Positions 9,738 to 17,415 of a DNA stretch of 18,159 nucleotides are shown piece by piece (position 1 is the stretch's first letter; each line of letters opens with the position of its first letter). The stretch comes from Verrucomicrobiota bacterium (GTDB taxonomy: Bacteria > Verrucomicrobiota > Verrucomicrobiia > Opitutales > Oceanipulchritudinaceae): contig JAAAOD010000144.1 in the NCBI GenBank assembly GCA_009908535.1, forward strand, positions 1-18,159, read 5' to 3'. The notes beneath the pieces are model-generated. The model did no database searches and was not told the DNA's origin. It saw only the letters and a list, made by a program, of their open reading frames with translations. The translations under genes were made by a program, and so were the position numbers.

Positions 9738-12128
9738 TCACCCAAGCCAGGCCACTACCTCGACCGTCGAATTCGCCGCTGCCGGGGGCACCAGATTGCC
9801 CTCGGTCCGGTGCCCGTCGACTTCGAGTGAGACAACGCCACGGCAACGGCCGGCGGGATTTTCCAATCGGATCCGGTAGGTCGCGCCGCGGAAGCGGCGG
9901 GTGACGCTGAACCCGTCCCAGGCGGAGGGGATGCACGGATCGATCCGGAGCCCGTCGTATTCCGGCTTGATCCCGAGAATCGCGCCGGTCATCGCCACGT
10001 AGTTCCAGACCGCCGAGCCGGAGAGCCAAGAGACCCGGCCTGCTCCATAACGGGGGCTGAAGCAACTGTGGGTGCTCTGGCAAACGGCGTAGGGCTCAAC
10101 CTCGCGGATCTCCGCTATCTCGTTGAAGCGGGCCGGCAGGATGTTGCGGAGGTACGCAAAAGCGCGGTCGCCCCATCCGAGCTCGGCCGCCGCCATCACA
10201 GCCCAGCCCTGAGTGTGGTTGAAGATGCCTCCGTTTTCCTTCATGCCCGGATCCATCAGTCGTCCGAGGCAGACTTCGGGATCGGTCCTCACGTAAGGAG
10301 GCGTGCAGAGCATGATCCCATACTCCGTATCGAGATGCTCATGCATCGACTCCATCACCTGCTCCGCCCGTTCGCCGGTGGCCACACCGGAGAGGACCGC
10401 CCAGGTTTGCGGGTTCATGAAGATTTTTCCTTCCTCGCAGTCCTTTGATCCGAACTTCTGCCCGTCATAGCGGAAGGCCCGGAGGTACCAGTCGCCGTCC
10501 CAGGCGTGGGTCTCGAGCCGCTCGTCGAGACCGGCGAGCTGTTTGGCCGCCCACTCCGCCTCCGCCGACTCGGCGAGAAAACTGGCGATGTCGACGTACT
10601 CTTTTAGGGCGAAACGGAGCTGCATCGCGACAAACACGGTTTCGCCCTTTTCGCCCAAACGGATGCAGTCGTTCCAGTCAGCGAAGAGACCGCAGGGCAG
10701 GCCGTGTACACCGGAGCGCTCGAGGTTGAACTCGATCGCCCGCCGGAGGTGCCCGAGAACGGTCGCCTCACCGGTGTCGGCGAAGGGCAGAACCTTGCGG
10801 TAGAAGGCGGTGTCGCCGGTCTCTTTGACGAAGGTGGGGACCGCCTGGAAAAACCACATTCCGTCGTCCGCCCGGAGGTGGTCAGGCTCGGCCTCGCTCC
10901 CCGGGCGGTGATTGAAGGGCTGGACGACCGGTTTGCAACCGCCGTGGGCGTACTGGCCGGTGAGCATCAGCTCGAGCCGTTCGCGGACCTCCTCGGTGAT
11001 CAAGCCGGACGCCCCGACGAAATCCTGTAAGGTATCGCGAAATCCGAGGCCGTCACGTTCGCCGGCATAAACGAGACTGGCAGTGCGTGACCAGTAGAAG
11101 GTCATCAAGTTGTTGTAGGGGGCCCAGACGTTGACCATTGAGTTGAAGGCGGCGTCCGGTGTCTCGACATGAAGGGTGGCGATGCGGCCGTGCCAGTGGT
11201 CCTTGACGGCCTGGAGAGCCGACTCGCGCTGCTCGGCGTTACCCATGTCCCGGACCGCGGCCCGTCCCTCCTCCCGGGCGGTGCCGACGCCAAAGACGCA
11301 GGCGAACTCAACTTCCTCCCCGGCCGCCAGGCGGAGGTCAACCTGAAAGGCACCGCAGGGCATGTCCCCGACCGCAGAGGAGCCGCGGCAGCGGCCTTCG
11401 ACAACGGCTTCCGGTCGGGCATAGGACCCCCAGGGACTCATGAATCGGGCAAGGTCGCCGTCGAACCCGTCGGGCTCGATTCCTGCGAGGCCAAAGAAGG
11501 TGTGGCGGGCCTGGTCCTTGTTGGTAAAGTGCTCCGGATCTTCCGGCATGTTCACGTTGCTGCCGAAGTCGAGGATCCCGTCGACGCATTCGGTATGAAC
11601 GATGTACTGATTGTACTGGAGGTTGCGGGTGTCGTCGTCGGCGCTCCAGTTGCACTGGGGTTCGACAAAGGGGAAGAGGGACAGGATCCGGCCCATCGAA
11701 TCGGCATTGCGGACGCGGACCCGCCAGACTTCGTAAAGCGCCCCGGGTGGGGCGAAATAGGTGACCTCGCTCTCGATTTTGGCGTAGCTCAGGCTGCGGA
11801 TAGTGGTGTAGCCGAGGCCGTGGCGGCATTCAAAGACGCAGCCGTCCGGGTCCTTCCAGACCGGCATCCAGCTGTTGCTCCAGAAATCGCCGCTTTCGCC
11901 GTCGCGCAGGTAGAGGAAACGTCCGGGCTGCTGGGCGGGCAGGGCATTGAACTGGTAGCGCGTGAGCCGCCCCTGCGCGGCGGACCGGTAGAAGGTGTAG
12001 CCGGCGGCGTTGTTCGTGATGATGCCGCCGAAATCGGCCGAGCCGATGTAGTTGCTCCAAGGGCGGGGAGTGTCCGGGCGGGTCACCACATACTCACCCG
12101 CCGCGTCGTCGAAGTAACCGTACTGCAT
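9738..12128 (-). CDS. GH94 disaccharide phosphorylase (cellobiose/chitobiose type)
   Basis: This 796-residue cytoplasmic enzyme belongs to glycoside hydrolase family 94, inverting phosphorylases that split a beta-linked disaccharide with phosphate into an alpha-sugar-1-phosphate and a free sugar. It opens with MQYGYFDDAAGEYVVTRPDT and RPWSNYIG, as cellobiose and N,N'-diacetylchitobiose phosphorylases do. Then come the beta-sandwich domain (to about 280), a linker, and the (alpha/alpha)6 barrel with RDGLGFRDTLQD (358-369), the catalytic motif ADWND (483-487, Asp487 the likely general acid), GGIFNHTQGW (633-642) and GLRIDPCIP (726-734). The length matches the family (about 800). EPYAVCQSTHSCFSPRYGAG (678-697) differs from the usual cellobiose phosphorylase form as I recall it, so specificity is open. 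The ATG at 12128 has AGGAG about 9 bp upstream. There is no signal peptide. It is monocistronic here. Confidence 0.9.
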   Translation of the reverse strand: MQYGYFDDAAGEYVVTRPDTPRPWSNYIGSADFGGIITNNAAGYTFYRSAAQGRLTRYQFNALPAQQPGRFLYLRDGESGDFWSNSWMPVWKDPDGCVFECRHGLGYTTIRSLSYAKIESEVTYFAPPGALYEVWRVRVRNADSMGRILSLFPFVEPQCNWSADDDTRNLQYNQYIVHTECVDGILDFGSNVNMPEDPEHFTNKDQARHTFFGLAGIEPDGFDGDLARFMSPWGSYARPEAVVEGRCRGSSAVGDMPCGAFQVDLRLAAGEEVEFACVFGVGTAREEGRAAVRDMGNAEQRESALQAVKDHWHGRIATLHVETPDAAFNSMVNVWAPYNNLMTFYWSRTASLVYAGERDGLGFRDTLQDFVGASGLITEEVRERLELMLTGQYAHGGCKPVVQPFNHRPGSEAEPDHLRADDGMWFFQAVPTFVKETGDTAFYRKVLPFADTGEATVLGHLRRAIEFNLERSGVHGLPCGLFADWNDCIRLGEKGETVFVAMQLRFALKEYVDIASFLAESAEAEWAAKQLAGLDERLETHAWDGDWYLRAFRYDGQKFGSKDCEEGKIFMNPQTWAVLSGVATGERAEQVMESMHEHLDTEYGIMLCTPPYVRTDPEVCLGRLMDPGMKENGGIFNHTQGWAVMAAAELGWGDRAFAYLRNILPARFNEIAEIREVEPYAVCQSTHSCFSPRYGAGRVSWLSGSAVWNYVAMTGAILGIKPEYDGLRIDPCIPSAWDGFSVTRRFRGATYRIRLENPAGRCRGVVSLEVDGHRTEGNLVPPAAANSTVEVVAWLG

Positions 12129-12664
12129 CCGCCAACTCTCCTGCCCGGACGGCTCGAACCGAAGTTCGGAATCGGAAAATCCATTGATCCGGATAGGTTT
12201 TCAGGGAAAACCTAAGGGGTCCGTCCCGATTGGCACTAAATTTTAAGGCTTAATCTTTGGGTTAGAGCAAAAGTGTCCGCGAGTGACCAGCTCAAACGGA
12301 AGTTGGAGGTCAGCCCGCCATGCCCAAGGGGCAGGTGCCGACGGATCTTTGATCCGGTTACCACCTTTTGGACGTTTCTGAGCCAGGTTCTGCAGGACGG
12401 CTCCTGCCGCAATGCCAAGCGATAAGTTCAGACCCGGCGGAAAGGCTCGCGTATCAGCAGCGCCAACACGGCCGTTGGGCCACCTGTGGCTGAAGGGGAC
12501 GTGCTGGTAAGCGCCCGCGCTTATCATTCCTATGCCAACCTTGCCCAGTTGCGTCCCTCAAAGCAAACTTCGGGCCGGTACCGGTGAATGTCCCGCATTT
12601 TTCGAGGTCAGAGGCCCCCCGAGGTTGATTTGACACCGAAATCCGTACCGGGTAGCCTTCTGCA
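12129..12664. other. 536-bp intergenic stretch between divergent genes
   Basis: This stretch lies between the starts of the GH94 gene (minus) and the DUF4197 gene (plus), so it should hold both promoters. It contains a perfect 8-bp hairpin (12195-12213) that abuts a REP-like AAGGGGTC sequence (12211-12240). Short frames here have no recognisable product. No clear -35/-10 pair could be chosen by eye. Confidence 0.5.
12195..12240. repeat. Hairpin plus REP-like AAGGGGTCCGTCCC element
   Basis: AGGTTTTC (12195-12202) and GAAAACCT (12206-12213) form an 8-bp hairpin with a 3-base loop. CCTAAGGGGTC (12211-12221) is identical to 23-33 next to the 54-bp palindrome and continues as CGTCCCGATTGGCACTAAA. 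Shared left parts with diverged right parts suggest members of one REP-like intergenic family. Confidence 0.6.
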
Positions 12665-13459
12665 ATGAAAGTTTTATCGTTATGCCTGTGTTTCCTGATA
12701 CCCCTGATTTTCATCTCCGGTTGTGGAAAAAAGGAGGAGAGCCAGCCGGCGCCATCGGTTGAATCCGTCGCATCCGATGCAACCGGGGAGCCCACCCGGC
12801 AGGAGGATCCCCGTGCCGCGCTCACCGACGGGCTCTTGGCCACTCTGCAACTGGCAGCGGATCGAGCGGTGGCGACCCTGAACGATCCCGGCAGCTTTTC
12901 CGAAAATGAGGCGATCCGGATTCAGCTTCCGCCGTCCTTTGAACCCGCCGAGTCGGCTTTGCAGAAAATCGGCCAGGAACAGCTCCTTGATTCCTTCACC
13001 GACTCCATGAATGAAGCGGCCCGAAAGTCGGTTACCGCCGCCCCGGAAATTTTTCAGCAGGCCATTGCGGAAATGACGGTGCAGGACGCCCGTTCCATCT
13101 GGAACGGGGGCGATGACGCCGCAACCCGCTATCTGGAAAACACCACAAGGAGCCTGGTCGCCGAAAGGATGAGGCCGATCATAGCGGAACAGACCGAGGC
13201 ATCTGGCAGTACGCGCTATTTCAAGCAGATTACGGAACAGCTTTCCCCCGGGAAGGACAGCCTGATGGGGAATCTTGCCAGCCTCTCGGGAGTGGGTGTT
13301 CCCGAAGACTTCGACCTTGACGCCTACGTCACGGAAAAGGCGCTTGATGGACTCTACACCCGTTTGGCCGAGGAGGAGGCGAAGATTCGGGCGAATCCCG
13401 CTGCCCGCTCTACCGAACTGGTGAAAAGCGCTTTTGACCTTCTCCGGAAAAAGCCCTGA
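12665..13459 (+). CDS. DUF4197 lipoprotein
   Basis: This 264-residue protein begins with a lipoprotein signal (MKVLSLCLCFLIPLIFISGC) whose lipobox ISGC puts the lipidated Cys at residue 20, so it should be membrane-anchored in the periplasm. A polar linker rich in Glu, Pro and Ser follows. The rest matches the DUF4197 pattern: AIRIQLPPSF, MNEAARKSV, EIFQQAIAEMTVQDA, a run with NGGDDAATRYLENTT, MRPII, and near the end DAYVTEKALDGLY and EEEAKIRANPAARSTELVKSAF. The family's function is unknown. The ATG at 12665 is the only start that keeps the lipoprotein signal. No clear Shine-Dalgarno sequence is seen. The gene stands alone on the plus strand. Confidence 0.9.
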   Translation: MKVLSLCLCFLIPLIFISGCGKKEESQPAPSVESVASDATGEPTRQEDPRAALTDGLLATLQLAADRAVATLNDPGSFSENEAIRIQLPPSFEPAESALQKIGQEQLLDSFTDSMNEAARKSVTAAPEIFQQAIAEMTVQDARSIWNGGDDAATRYLENTTRSLVAERMRPIIAEQTEASGSTRYFKQITEQLSPGKDSLMGNLASLSGVGVPEDFDLDAYVTEKALDGLYTRLAEEEAKIRANPAARSTELVKSAFDLLRKKP

Positions 13460-13489
13460 ACCAAGGCGCAGGCTCACTGGAACCAGGGT

Positions 13490-13510
13490 ATCCCTGCCCA
13501 GGGATCTTTT
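13490..13510 (+). terminator. Weak terminator candidate after the DUF4197 gene
   Basis: ATCCCTG (13490-13496) and CAGGGAT (13499-13505) form a 7-bp inverted repeat with almost no loop, followed by CTTTTC. It lies 30 bp after the stop. The short T run and tight loop make it only a candidate. Confidence 0.4.
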
Positions 13511-13771
13511 CAGGTAGTGAACATGTGGTGAACGGGTTGTTTAAAATCAACCAGACGTAGGGCCGGAAAGTGCAACTGAGAAGATGAACATCGCGGCGAT
13601 CGGCGACGGTGAGCTCAAAAGGAAAAAAAACCAGCCCCATTGACCGGTTCATTGTTGAATTGTCCTTACCAGAGGAGGCCCCCCTGGGGTCCCAAACCGG
13701 ACGCTTATTGGCCCGTTTCTCAGTTTTCTGGTTCAAAATGAGCCTTCCGGGATTGTTGTTTTCAGGGTCGC
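13511..13771. other. Gene-free spacer before the transposase relic
   Basis: This stretch lies between the DUF4197 gene's candidate terminator and the transposase relic. I see no gene in it. Short frames on both strands have no recognisable features. A GGTTG/CAACC inverted repeat around TTTAAAAT lies near 13535-13552. Confidence 0.4.
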
Positions 13772-14111
13772 TTACGCTACTTTTTCGGCCTCCTTATCGG
13801 ACTCGGAATTTCCATCCCGATGGTAGTAGTTCAACAGCCCGCCGAGCCGTTCACTTTTACGAATAGTCGCCTGTTTATCAGGCTTGGCGGGCGAATAGGG
13901 GAACGGGATTCTGTTGCCTAATCCCTGGTGGTGCTGCTTCAGAACCCGGTTTGGGCGCGTTCACTATGTCGCGGTGGCTTCGCCCCCTGCTCGGTACCTC
14001 CAGCAGGTGATCAATCACTTCCTGCTGCTTGCGGTTCATCCATCCGGCTATGGCGGTGAGTACCGAGGCGAAGCCGACAACCGCAGGCAAGATCTGGACT
14101 TGGGGGCTCAT
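13772..14111 (-). pseudogene. Internally deleted transposase/integrase relic
   Basis: On the minus strand the ATG at 14111 begins MSPQVQILPAVVGFASVLTA, and the frame continues through MNRKQQEVIDHLLE. I recognise this as the N terminus of a DDE (rve-core) integrase-type transposase common in environmental bacteria. After DHLLE the similarity stops. Further on, in another frame, about 13772-13862 reads ATIRKSERLGGLLNYYHRDG and ends at a TAA at 13772. This matches the usual C terminus of the same family (ERLGGLLNYYHR). The roughly 250-300 residues between the ends, including the DDE core, are gone, so the copy is dead. It marks an old insertion at the edge of the Rhs island. The recognition is from memory and needs a search. 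Confidence 0.6.
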
Positions 14112-14198
14112 GAACAAAACTATCGAGAGCTCTCAATCGGCCGTCAAGCCCCTTCACTGCTGCGATTCCAGAAACTTCACCTCACACGGTCAGCCCTG

Positions 14199-14217
14199 AG
14201 GTCAAGGTGGTTGTCTG
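14199..14217 (-). repeat. 19-bp relic of Rhs core next to an immunity gene
   Basis: AGGTCAAGGTGGTTGTCTG at 14199-14217 is identical to 16757-16775, where it encodes QTTTLTY of the first YD repeat of the truncated Rhs cassette. Here it directly follows the TAG of the 163-aa gene and has no Rhs sequence beyond it. It looks like the residual edge of a recombination event between Rhs copies. Confidence 0.7.
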
Positions 14218-14709
14218 CTACCCGACGGAGACTAGCACAACATGATCGCCGGGGATCGAAGCGACTAGCTCCGCAATTCGCGTTCCGGCTGCGCTGAGAG
14301 TTTCCAAGTCTCCATAAAGTTCAAAGTCAACTTCTATCGAATCGCATAGCTGGTGGAGTTCTGTCGAATGAAAGCGAACCGAAAGCAATTTTGAGGACAA
14401 TCTACGGTCCTTATCCGTGAGAAATGCGAAGAACGAACCTTGATGTTTCGTAAGTGATTCGGCCATCAAGTAGAGTCCTCTGTTCGAATCTAGTAAGTTC
14501 GCATCGCAGAAGTTTCTTAAGTACAATAGAGCAAGAACGATGTAAAACCCATCTCCATCAAATGTGCCTAAATCTCTGCCGTGTTCGTCGAGATAACTAT
14601 TGAAATGAGATTGTGGTGCCTTGAAAAGCCGTCGTTTCACCATTGCAGCGGGGATGAGCAACTGTAGCGCCGCAATCGGCAATAGGGTAAAGCTTGCTAG
14701 CTGAGACAA
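14218..14709 (-). CDS. Candidate Rhs immunity protein 2
   Basis: This 163-residue protein of unrecognised family starts 5 bp after the stop of the truncated Rhs cassette on the same strand, the position expected of the immunity gene paired with that toxin tip. The first 22 residues (LASFTLLPIAALQLLIPAA) are hydrophobic and could anchor it in the inner membrane. The rest is soluble, with a helical middle and an acidic segment (SIEVDFELYGDLETL). The start at 14709 is TTG with no Shine-Dalgarno sequence. An ATG at 14643 (MVKRRLF) would remove the hydrophobic part and is a real alternative. The gene is visibly AT-richer than the core genes of the window, which fits horizontal acquisition. The stop abuts an Rhs relic, so the C terminus may have been trimmed by recombination. 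Confidence 0.6.
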   Translation of the reverse strand: MSQLASFTLLPIAALQLLIPAAMVKRRLFKAPQSHFNSYLDEHGRDLGTFDGDGFYIVLALLYLRNFCDANLLDSNRGLYLMAESLTKHQGSFFAFLTDKDRRLSSKLLSVRFHSTELHQLCDSIEVDFELYGDLETLSAAGTRIAELVASIPGDHVVLVSVG

Positions 14710-14714
14710 GGCCG

Positions 14715-16919
14715 TTACTTGATTAAGGAGTTTGTGACACCGGCTCCAGACAGCAGTCGTTGGTAATTAACAACGCCGACTCCTCGCTCGTACAGAATGG
14801 GGATGCCCTCCCCGAAGCCACCGTATCTACTAACGTGGGATCGCCACTGCCCTTGGGTCGTGATGTCCCCCCAAAGCCCTCGCCCGATCATATCCGGCTG
14901 AATGCCAGTGTAACGGTTAGCCCCTCCGCTCATAAACGTGCTGTCAAAGTAGCGCAGTGAATCGCCGGTATGGCCTGCTACTTGTCTATGAATCTGCCTT
15001 CCGTCAATTGCTGCCTGCCACGGAACAGTGGAAACCGCATCGAAGGTCTTGGCGGTCTGATGCGTCTGTTCTGTGACTCTTGCGATATCAACGCCCGCAT
15101 TCGCGGATTGCACGACGGAGTTCCCAACACGACGAGCTTTGAGTCCGGCACTTACACCTGCAGGAAGAAAAGGTACAGCTACTGCCGCGCCATCGTAAAG
15201 CAGGCCAAGTCCGTCCAGGGCAGCCCAACCCCAGTTCCCCTCTCGGATATTGCCGTGGAAAGAATACACACCAAGTCCAATATTTGCTACATCCCAAGCA
15301 GTTTCAACAACATGACCAGTCGGATCAGTTCCCATAACCGGATTTCCACCGGCATACCCATACCAGTTCATGCCTCCGGCGAATCGGATCGGGTCAGCGT
15401 TGACGAAACGGCGGAGCTCCGGGGAGTAGTAACGCGCGCGCATGTGGAGGAGGCCGTTCACATCGGTCTGGACTCCGTAAGCCCCGTTGTAGAGGAAGGG
15501 CGTGGTGAGGGTTCCCGTTGTCGCCACCACTTCCCCATAGGTCCCGTAGGTAATGCGGCTGGTGACGGTGCCGGAGGCATCGCTCATGGCGAGGGTACTG
15601 CCCCGCATGTCAACGTGGTAGACGGTGATCTGCCCGGCGGTTTCCTCGTAAAGGAGCTGGCCTGCCGCATAGACATAGTAGGTTGTGACGCCACCGGTCG
15701 TTTTCTGAAGGAGCCGGGACAGGGACGCGTGAGGATCATGGACGAAAGTTGTCGTCTCCCCGCCCTCCGTCTTGCTTATGCGCCGATCCTCAGCGTCATA
15801 AGTATAGGTTGCTGTCCCCGCCTGGATCAGGCGGTTGCGCGAATCATAGACAAAGGTTTCAGGCACGCCGCCCAACGGGCCGGATGTCATGTTGCCGTCG
15901 ACATCGAAGGCGGGACTGATGTCGGCAGTCCCGCTCTGCCAGCTGCTGATGCGGTCATCATCGTCGTAGGCCATCAGAGCCGGTGCGATCACATAAGATG
16001 CCGGCTCGGGGCTGACGTTCTCTTCTGAAACGCGTCCGAGGGCATCGTAGGAGTAGTGTTGGTCGAGCAGAACTGTCTGGTTGGAAATGTGCGTGTCAGC
16101 CTGCCGGGAAATCCGTCCGGCAGCGTCATAGGAAAATTCGCGCTCGGTGCCGTTGGGGTAGACAATGGCTTCCAGCCGGGAGTTGGAGTCATAAAAAAAC
16201 TGGGTCACACGGCTCGCCCAATCGGTGACCGTGGCGAGGCGCCCGGCATTATCGTAGGCGTAAACGACGCTTCCCTTGCTGTCGGGATAGATAAGGTCTG
16301 TCAGATGGCCGCCTCCATCATAGTTGTAGCCGACCACATTGCCCTGGCTGTCCTCGAAGCTGATCACGCGGTCCAATGCATCGTATGCGCGAGTCAGGGT
16401 GTTAGAGCCCTCCGTCACCGTTTGCAGGCGGCCTTTGGAATCGTGAGCGAAGTCAATCGTCCCTGTCGGATCCACGGTCTGCTGAAGCTGCCCATCGCTG
16501 TAATAAGTATAGGTCACTGTCTGGGTGGACGGCTCAACGAAGGTGTGCAAAAACAACCGATCATCGTGAGTGTAGCCGAAGACCCGGCTCAGCGGCGTCG
16601 TGAGCGATTCGGTCAGGTTGTTGGCCGTGAAAGCAAACTGATACGTTTTGCCGCGGGCATTGATGAGCCCCGTCCGATTGCCTGCCGAGTCGTACTCCTG
16701 GGTGACTGTTTCGTTCAGAGCATTGGTCGTTGAGGCCAAGCGGCCAGCATCATCATAGGTCAAGGTGGTTGTCTGGCCAAGTGGATTCCGGCTGTCAACC
16801 AAGAACCGAGAGAAGACCCCGAGTCTGTTAACCAAGCAAGTGCGCCGCCTCGGTCCGGCTGTTTGCCAAACTCTGCCGGACGGGCTTCTCACCCGCTGGG
16901 TATCTTCACAGACTTTCAA
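14715..16919 (-). CDS. 5'-truncated Rhs cassette with toxin tip 1
   Basis: Rhs proteins form a beta-cage of YD repeats that encloses a C-terminal toxin delivered to neighbouring cells. This 734-codon frame has about 18 YD-type repeats from residue 43 (DSRNPLGQTTTLTYDDAGR) to about 480, the Rhs-associated core (LHMRARYYSPELRRFVNADP and NWYGYAGGNP, 491-527), the DPTG boundary (532-535), a hydrophobic pre-toxin segment (about 545-592) and a variable tip (about 600-734) ending RGLWGDITTQGQW...FGEGIPILYERG. I cannot assign the tip to a known nuclease. The frame begins at a TTG at 16919 with a stop eight codons before it, and residues 1-40 do not look like Rhs, so signal or PAAR-type N-terminal parts are missing. 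It is best read as a displaced or orphan cassette, possibly expressed only after recombination with the Rhs gene upstream. Confidence 0.8.
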   Translation of the reverse strand: MKVCEDTQRVRSPSGRVWQTAGPRRRTCLVNRLGVFSRFLVDSRNPLGQTTTLTYDDAGRLASTTNALNETVTQEYDSAGNRTGLINARGKTYQFAFTANNLTESLTTPLSRVFGYTHDDRLFLHTFVEPSTQTVTYTYYSDGQLQQTVDPTGTIDFAHDSKGRLQTVTEGSNTLTRAYDALDRVISFEDSQGNVVGYNYDGGGHLTDLIYPDSKGSVVYAYDNAGRLATVTDWASRVTQFFYDSNSRLEAIVYPNGTEREFSYDAAGRISRQADTHISNQTVLLDQHYSYDALGRVSEENVSPEPASYVIAPALMAYDDDDRISSWQSGTADISPAFDVDGNMTSGPLGGVPETFVYDSRNRLIQAGTATYTYDAEDRRISKTEGGETTTFVHDPHASLSRLLQKTTGGVTTYYVYAAGQLLYEETAGQITVYHVDMRGSTLAMSDASGTVTSRITYGTYGEVVATTGTLTTPFLYNGAYGVQTDVNGLLHMRARYYSPELRRFVNADPIRFAGGMNWYGYAGGNPVMGTDPTGHVVETAWDVANIGLGVYSFHGNIREGNWGWAALDGLGLLYDGAAVAVPFLPAGVSAGLKARRVGNSVVQSANAGVDIARVTEQTHQTAKTFDAVSTVPWQAAIDGRQIHRQVAGHTGDSLRYFDSTFMSGGANRYTGIQPDMIGRGLWGDITTQGQWRSHVSRYGGFGEGIPILYERGVGVVNYQRLLSGAGVTNSLIK
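15341..15485 (-). repeat. 145-bp Rhs core repeat, copy A
   Basis: This stretch encodes the segment from AYGVQTDVNGLLHMRARYYS to the start of GGNPV and is about 96% identical to copy B at 18015-18159 (six mismatches counted). Copy B is cut by the window edge, so the true repeat is probably longer. It offers the homology needed for tip exchange between the two cassettes. Confidence 0.9.
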
Positions 16920-16992
16920 TGAACTTTTATGCTGGTCGTGTCATCTCCCGTCTGTTTGGTCTTCCACGACGCAATGGCCTGTAGGTTGGTAA
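16776..16992 (-). other. Structured junction between immunity gene 1 and the truncated Rhs cassette
   Basis: This spacer has stacked hairpins: GTCCGGC/GCCGGAC (16853-16859 and 16875-16881) enclosing GTTT/AAAC (16861-16864 and 16868-16871), CGGG/CCCG (16881-16884 and 16892-16895), and CCGAG/CTCGG (16819-16823 and 16849-16853). Rhs-like coding begins only near 16799. The structured DNA may be the scar of a mobile element or intron-like RNA that replaced the 5' part of the cassette. I cannot identify it. Confidence 0.4.
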
Positions 16993-17412
16993 TCATCCGT
17001 GGGCATCCATTGGATCAGCGCAAATTTCAACCGATATCTGAAGGGTCTTAGCTCCCCGGAAATCCCTTGGAGTATGGCTGAATTCAATCGAGAACAAATG
17101 TCCCTTTACCAAAAATACTTCGGCCTTGCTTTGATGGCCTGTCTCGGGATCTGTGATGTGTATCTTGGCAAGTATCAGCTCTTCAGCGCGATTTGGAAAG
17201 AGGACGGTTTCAGGAAACTCAGACTCCCCTTTCTCCACATGATAAAAATCAACTTCACGATCACGATCGATTCGTTGCACTTTATTAATTAGAGCTACCT
17301 GCGAACGCAACAAACCAGAAGCCTCGGGTGACATCGCATTTGCCAAGCAGTTGACTATTTGCATCTCAACGGCATTGAGACTAGATTTACTTTTGAAGAG
17401 CCAAGCAAACAT
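16993..17412 (-). CDS. Candidate Rhs immunity protein 1
   Basis: This 139-residue protein starts 3 bp after the stop of the Rhs gene at the right edge, which marks it as the cognate immunity candidate for that toxin tip. It is mixed alpha/beta and soluble. It starts MFAWLFKSKSSLNAVEMQIV, has a Glu/Asp-rich middle (REVDFYHVEKGESEFPETV) and FPNRAEELILAKI, and ends with strands VFLVKGHLFSIEFSHTPRDF. Proteins with this skeleton (FP.RAEE..LA, WLV.G.LFSIEF) occur widely as uncharacterised proteins, and I know of no assigned function. The ATG at 17412 is plausible through translational coupling. Base composition is AT-richer than in the metabolic genes. Confidence 0.7.
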   Translation of the reverse strand: MFAWLFKSKSSLNAVEMQIVNCLANAMSPEASGLLRSQVALINKVQRIDRDREVDFYHVEKGESEFPETVLFPNRAEELILAKIHITDPETGHQSKAEVFLVKGHLFSIEFSHTPRDFRGAKTLQISVEICADPMDAHG

Positions 17413-17415
17413 AAC

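Noticed and set aside
11169..12215. 348-codon open frame on the plus strand
   Set aside because: It is antisense to the GH94 gene. Long shadow frames are common opposite GC-rich genes, and the product shows no recognisable motif.
12243..12527. 94-codon minus-strand frame between GH94 and DUF4197
   Set aside because: It has no ribosome-binding site and no recognisable family, and a second overlapping minus-strand frame in the same place looks equally weak.
14970..16028. 352-codon open frame on the plus strand
   Set aside because: It is antisense to the Rhs cassette, where repeated YD codons keep the opposite strand open.
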